A stretch of 17,494 nt of DNA. It comes from an uncultured Gemmatimonadota bacterium. GTDB lineage: Bacteria > Gemmatimonadota > Gemmatimonadetes > Gemmatimonadales > Gemmatimonadaceae. Under the pieces are notes generated by a model. It saw only the letters and a list, made by a program, of their open reading frames with translations, did not search any database and was not told the origin of the DNA. A program made the translations under genes and the position numbers. Of the stretch, positions 14,591-17,494 are shown one piece after another. How positions within the stretch are numbered: position 1 is the stretch's first letter; each line of letters starts with the position of its first letter. The stretch is taken from assembly GCA_946887155.1 (NCBI GenBank), contig CAMPKM010000015.1, forward strand, positions 1 through 17,494, read 5' to 3'.

Positions 14591-14757
14591 CGCGGATTTC
14601 GCTAAAACAGGCGGATCGGGACGTCTGTGATTCGAGCGACAGGCGACGGACACCGGCCTAACGTTGGACGTTGTGCAAACAATAACACGTGAGCTTCTAT
14701 GCGCCGAGCGCCTGGGGTTCACCCGGACTCGATCCCTCGGTTTTAGCGCAATCCGCG
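14591..14757. repeat. 18-bp near-perfect inverted repeat enclosing 131 bp
   Basis: The left arm is CGCGGATTTCGCTAAAAC (14591-14608). The right arm (14740-14757) read on minus is CGCGGATTGCGCTAAAAC, a 17 of 18 match. Inside the arms, further matches around GGATCG (near 14613-14619 and 14730-14735) suggest a longer decayed palindrome. There is no transposase. It could be a small non-autonomous mobile element, a decayed duplicate or a structured RNA. Confidence 0.6.
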
Positions 14758-14901
14758 TATGGCTTTTGGTAGTCATGGCGCGTGACACCGAGTCATGAAT
14801 CCACGGATCAGTCTGAACGTGAAACGAGGGACCGAGCCTCTCTCGCCCGATCCCCCGCTCGTCCCCACTCAAGCCTTGCCAATTTCTCCCGGCGGGCGTC
14901 G

Positions 14902-15678
14902 CTATGTGGGAGAGATGGCCAGCACACGAAGGGGACTCCCGCTGCCATTCACGATCCGTAGCGGCGCGGCAACGACAATCGCGCCCGTCGGTGGAAGCTG
15001 GTCCAGGTTGCGAAGGCTGGCCAGCCCGAATTTCCCGGCCCCGTGCATGATCGTGTGATTCGGAAACGGCGGGTCGAACATCCCCGCCTGCCCCGCATCC
15101 GTGCCCACCGTCTCCACGCCAACGCCTGCCACGTCGCGGTCGTTGGCCAGCATCTCGGAAGTCGTCTTGTGAAAGCCTGGGGTGTGCGGACCATCTGGTC
15201 CGACATTCAGGAACGAGGTCGCATCGATGCGCTTGCTCCAGTCCGTGCGTAGCAGCACCCATGAGCCCGCGGGAATCCGGCCGTGCGACGCCTCCCATGC
15301 GGTGACGTGTTCCGGCATCAACAGGAAGTCATTGTCCTTCGCGACTTCCTTCGTTACGTCGATGACACAAGCCGGACCCACGAAACGGCGTACCGGAATC
15401 GAATCGCAGCAGTTATCCGGCAGGTCTTTCCCGGTAATCCAGTGAACTGGCGCGTCGAAGTGCGTACCGGTGTGTTCGCCCAGGTGCAACACATTCCAGT
15501 ACCAGGCTGGCCCCTTGTCGTCGAACCGCGATATGACTTCCATCGTCACGCCCGGCGACGAGCCGAACTGCGGCGGCAAGCCAATGACCGGCGTGTCCGG
15601 TCCCAGTGGCTGCGTCAGGTCAACGACCTTGAGCGTGCCTGCGTTCAGCTCGGCGACGAGTTGGGTGAGCACCGACAT
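14902..15678 (-). CDS. Cyclase/kynurenine-formamidase-family metal hydrolase
   Basis: The protein has 258 residues. The metal-binding HTGTHFDAPVHW (H69, H73, D75, H79) is the signature of PF04199, which contains kynurenine formamidase, isatin hydrolase and polyketide cyclase-like enzymes. Downstream landmarks are WVLLRTDWSKR, TPGFHKTTSEML, GVGVETVGTDAGQ and PNHTIMHGAGKFGLASLRNLDQLP, as in the bacterial amide/lactam hydrolase group. It probably hydrolyses a cyclic or N-acyl substrate using Mn or Zn in the cytoplasm; the substrate is unknown. ATG 15678 lies 2 bases after the stop of the decarboxylase beta gene, so it is the last gene of the operon. Its context suggests a step after or before 2-oxoacid decarboxylation. 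Confidence 0.9.
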   Translation of the reverse strand: MSVLTQLVAELNAGTLKVVDLTQPLGPDTPVIGLPPQFGSSPGVTMEVISRFDDKGPAWYWNVLHLGEHTGTHFDAPVHWITGKDLPDNCCDSIPVRRFVGPACVIDVTKEVAKDNDFLLMPEHVTAWEASHGRIPAGSWVLLRTDWSKRIDATSFLNVGPDGPHTPGFHKTTSEMLANDRDVAGVGVETVGTDAGQAGMFDPPFPNHTIMHGAGKFGLASLRNLDQLPPTGAIVVAAPLRIVNGSGSPLRVLAISPT

Positions 15679-15680
15679 CG

Positions 15681-16262
15681 TTAGGTCCCGTGCTTGAGAT
15701 TCTGGAGGTGACGCTGGAATTGGTAGCGATTCTCGAGAAGCGAAAGGTCGGTGACGAAGGCCGCCGGCCCCACTGCCTCCACCTTCACGACCAGCGTGGT
15801 CAGGTCTTCCGCCCTGAGCGCGTCGCCAAAAGTGGCTGTGAACTCGTCAGGCGTCCGCGCCACGGCGGTTCGCGGGATCCCCGCCGCTTTCGCCATCCCG
15901 GCCAGGTCACTTCCGGTTGACGTGGCCGTCGGGAACCCGCCTACCGACAGAAGGCTTTCGTTGTCGAACACGACGTGGATGAGGTTGCGCGGCCGGTACC
16001 GCGCGAGCGTCGTCAAGCCGCCCAGGTTCATCAGCAGCGATCCGTCGCCGTCGAGCACGATCACCTTGAGCTCAGGGCGGCACAGCGCGATCCCCAGGCC
16101 GAGGGAGGACGCAATCCCCATCGCATGCTGCAGGTAAAAGAAGTTCGGACGATGCCCAAGTCCCTGTAGCTCGGCGGCCACCGCGCCCATGATCGTCACC
16201 ACCACGCGCCCCTCGATTTCGAGGTCCGCATAGATCGATCGAATCGCATCGACACGCTTCAC
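15681..16262 (-). CDS. ThDP-dependent decarboxylase beta subunit (sulfo-/phosphonopyruvate decarboxylase type)
   Basis: The protein has 193 residues and corresponds to the C-terminal, diphosphate-binding domain of thiamine-diphosphate enzymes. The ThDP motif starts at GDGSLLMNLGGLTTL (72 onward) and ends with VFDNESL (DNE 100-102). The N-terminal MGAVAAELQGLGHRPNFFYLQHAMGIASSLGLGIAL is as in ComE and phosphonopyruvate decarboxylase. Separate alpha and beta genes are typical of sulfopyruvate decarboxylase (ComD/ComE). The start GTG 16262 overlaps the alpha-subunit stop by GTGA and has GGAGG 4 bases upstream; GTG 16274 is an alternative. The holoenzyme should decarboxylate a 2-oxoacid to an aldehyde. 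Which oxoacid is not determinable from sequence. Confidence 0.85.
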   Translation of the reverse strand: MKRVDAIRSIYADLEIEGRVVVTIMGAVAAELQGLGHRPNFFYLQHAMGIASSLGLGIALCRPELKVIVLDGDGSLLMNLGGLTTLARYRPRNLIHVVFDNESLLSVGGFPTATSTGSDLAGMAKAAGIPRTAVARTPDEFTATFGDALRAEDLTTLVVKVEAVGPAAFVTDLSLLENRYQFQRHLQNLKHGT

Positions 16263-16774
16263 GCGTCCTCCCACATCAGGTCGCGGCCGAGCAGCAGGGC
16301 CACCGGCCGGCTGGCAGAGTATGCCAGGGTCTGCGCCTTGGCGATTCGCTTCGCGACATGATCACCGGCGTCGAGCCGATCAAACGGAATGCGCAACGCG
16401 TCGAGCAGGTGCGTCGTCACCAGGCCACCCTCGGTCTGCCACGGATCACGCTCGCCGAACTCTCCGCGCGCGCTGATCAGCATCAGGAGCGGAATGCGGT
16501 AGAGCTGAGCGCACGACACGATGCCGTTTACACTCGCCAGGAATCCGTGATTCTGCATCAACATCGCCGACTTCACGCCGGCAAAATGAGCTCCCGCCGA
16601 GATCCCGACGCCTTCCTCCTCTTTGGCCAGGCGAACAAGGATCATCTCGGGATCGTCTTCAGCCATGCGAATGAGGTGCACGAGCCAGGTCTCGGGCAGA
16701 GCGGAGACGACACGCACGCCCGCGCCCTTGAGCGCATCGTAAATCAGCCGGGAACTCGAGATGGAGACGGGCAT
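16259..16774 (-). CDS. ThDP-dependent decarboxylase alpha subunit (sulfo-/phosphonopyruvate decarboxylase type)
   Basis: The protein has 171 residues and corresponds to the N-terminal pyrimidine-binding domain. Landmarks are IYDALKGAGVRVVSALPETWLVHLI and the cofactor-activating Glu in LAKEEEGVGISAGAHFAG (EEE 52-54), then AMLMQNHGFLASVNGIVSCAQLYRIPLLMLIS and RDPWQTEGGL. This pattern matches ComD and the first half of phosphonopyruvate decarboxylase. ATG 16774 was chosen because it shares its A with the transporter TGA (TGATG); an ATG at 16816 is open but lies within the transporter gene. It needs the beta subunit encoded immediately downstream to form the active site. Confidence 0.85.
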   Translation of the reverse strand: MPVSISSSRLIYDALKGAGVRVVSALPETWLVHLIRMAEDDPEMILVRLAKEEEGVGISAGAHFAGVKSAMLMQNHGFLASVNGIVSCAQLYRIPLLMLISARGEFGERDPWQTEGGLVTTHLLDALRIPFDRLDAGDHVAKRIAKAQTLAYSASRPVALLLGRDLMWEDA

Positions 16775-17494
16775 CAGACGCCGGCAATTGTACCGAAGAC
16801 GGACGTCATCAGCCACCAGGCGCCGACCGAAAGTATCGCCGCCGGTATCCCGAATCGTATCCAGTGGAAGAGCCAGGCCGGCACCGGCGCTCCCTCACCG
16901 GCCATGGCTTTCAAGGCGGAGGATCGATTCAGGCACCAGGCGACCGTGAGCACCGCCACAAGAGATCCCAGCGTCTGCATCCCTGAACCGAAGACCAGGT
17001 CCCAGGGAATGAAGATCCGGTTGTTGATTGACGGCGGAATCGCCAGCAGAAAAATCACCCCCGACATCGTCCACACCGCGCGAGTGCGTCCGACCCGTGT
17101 GTTGTCCGTCAGGCCGGCGACGAGTACCTCGAAGGCGGCCACGTCCGAGAGATACGCTGCACCAAACAAGCCTGCAAAAAACAGGAATCCGAACAGCCAA
17201 CCGAGGGGGATCGCGGCAAACATCGCTGGCAGCGTGGAAAAAAGGAGCGCTGGTCCCTGCGACGGCTCCATTCCCAGAGCTATGGCTGCAGGCACAATCG
17301 CCAGGCCTGCCAGCAGGCCCGCCGAGGTGTCACCGAACGCGGTCCAGAATGCGTTACTCGACAGGCTATCCTGTGGCTTGAGGTACGAGCCATAGACGAC
17401 CATGAACGTGCCACCCAGTGACAGCGAGAAGATGGCCTGACCCATCGCGGCGACCATGACTTTCGCGTTGATGTCGGCTGGATTGAACTTCAGG
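16774..17494 (-). CDS. Sodium-dependent transporter, NSS (SNF) family, 5' end missing
   Basis: The last 239 residues or so of a sodium symporter are present; the gene enters from the right edge with an open frame. LKFNPADINAKVMVAAMGQAIFSLSLGGTFMVVYGSYL matches the conserved region of NSS proteins around transmembrane helix 6, including the AxGQxxFSLSLG motif that forms part of the substrate and Na site. Several further hydrophobic helices follow, and the C terminus is WWLMTSVFGTIAGV. NSS members (LeuT, TnaT, MhsT) import amino acids with sodium across the inner membrane. The stop overlaps the decarboxylase alpha start by one base, so import and decarboxylation are probably coupled in one operon. 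Substrate is unknown; hydrophobic or aromatic amino acids are the usual cargo. Confidence 0.88.
   Translation of the reverse strand, partial: LKFNPADINAKVMVAAMGQAIFSLSLGGTFMVVYGSYLKPQDSLSSNAFWTAFGDTSAGLLAGLAIVPAAIALGMEPSQGPALLFSTLPAMFAAIPLGWLFGFLFFAGLFGAAYLSDVAAFEVLVAGLTDNTRVGRTRAVWTMSGVIFLLAIPPSINNRIFIPWDLVFGSGMQTLGSLVAVLTVAWCLNRSSALKAMAGEGAPVPAWLFHWIRFGIPAAILSVGAWWLMTSVFGTIAGV

Larger units (their letters stand above)
14458..14901. other. Gene-free 444-bp interval
   Basis: No open frame here has codon use or similarity that I can support. It holds the DUF5674 promoter at its left end and, in the middle, the long inverted repeat listed separately. The right end has the cyclase 3' flank, with a weak stem TCTCCC (14885-14890) to GGGAGA (14908-14913) enclosing the cyclase stop codon. 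AT content rises locally around 14530-14700. Confidence 0.5.

Noticed and set aside
13735..14663. Integron cassette: CGTTAGGT at 13735 and GCCTAACG at 14656 flank the DUF5674 pair and fit the R-box consensus
   Set aside because: No second box with the intervening inverted arms of an attC site is found beside either copy, no integrase is present, and the same octamer occurs inside ordinary genes of the window.
14560..14760. tRNA or other classic structural RNA in the gene-free interval
   Set aside because: No TPsiC-like GTTCGAATC, anticodon arm or CCA end could be laid out; only the inverted repeat is supported.
14450..15298. A 282-residue minus-strand open frame overlapping the cyclase
   Set aside because: It is a shifted frame of the cyclase gene running through the gene-free region. 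The sequence is Arg/Ser-rich and has no recognisable domain.

Overview
The window is about 17.5 kb of GC-rich, gene-dense bacterial chromosome. Three things point to Gemmatimonadota, or less likely Acidobacteriota: a duplicated-type MacB/FtsX orphan permease, an ECF sigma factor of the TIGR02999 kind coupled to a Ser/Thr kinase with TPRs, and lipoproteins combining small beta domains (one with a GADPDPDGY repeat) with PD40 propellers. This placement is by family content from memory, not by a search. I saw no rRNA, tRNA, CRISPR array, transposase or phage gene.

Left part (1-4906). A partial permease (minus) follows a small exported protein with a 3-base gap. An exported GlcG/HbpS-type protein (plus) converges on a minus-strand pair made of an isocitrate lyase/PEP mutase superfamily enzyme and a cysteine-synthase-like PLP enzyme, joined by an ATGA overlap. 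The convergent stop codons sit in a perfect 10-bp inverted repeat. Divergent from the pair is a VapBC-type antitoxin/PIN toxin module with a TATGTACA/TGTACATA inverted repeat at its promoter.

Centre (4927-10916). A minus-strand signalling unit, ECF sigma factor then membrane Ser/Thr kinase with TPRs (GTGA overlap), is bracketed by two plus-strand PD40-propeller lipoproteins. One is divergent from the sigma gene. The other is convergent, and its stop codon overlaps the kinase stop codon. This looks like an envelope-linked signalling island.

Right-centre (10965-14901). A glyoxalase-fold ring-cleaving dioxygenase-like protein (MhqO type) and a short HPF/RaiA-like ribosome-binding protein lie on plus. 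Uma2-type nuclease, cupin, and a GTGA-overlapped pair (DUF5674 plus a 110-residue unknown) lie on minus. The intervals hold tandem hairpins with interchangeable arms, and a 444-bp gene-free stretch with an 18-bp near-perfect inverted repeat. A palindrome lies inside a possible leaderless promoter of the DUF5674 gene.

Right end (14902-17494). A tightly packed minus-strand operon encodes a neurotransmitter:sodium-symporter-family transporter (5' end outside the window), two subunits of a thiamine-diphosphate 2-oxoacid decarboxylase resembling sulfopyruvate/phosphonopyruvate decarboxylase, and a cyclase/kynurenine-formamidase-family metal hydrolase. Overlaps or gaps of 1 to 4 bases suggest one uptake-and-degradation route for an unidentified amino- or 2-oxo-acid.
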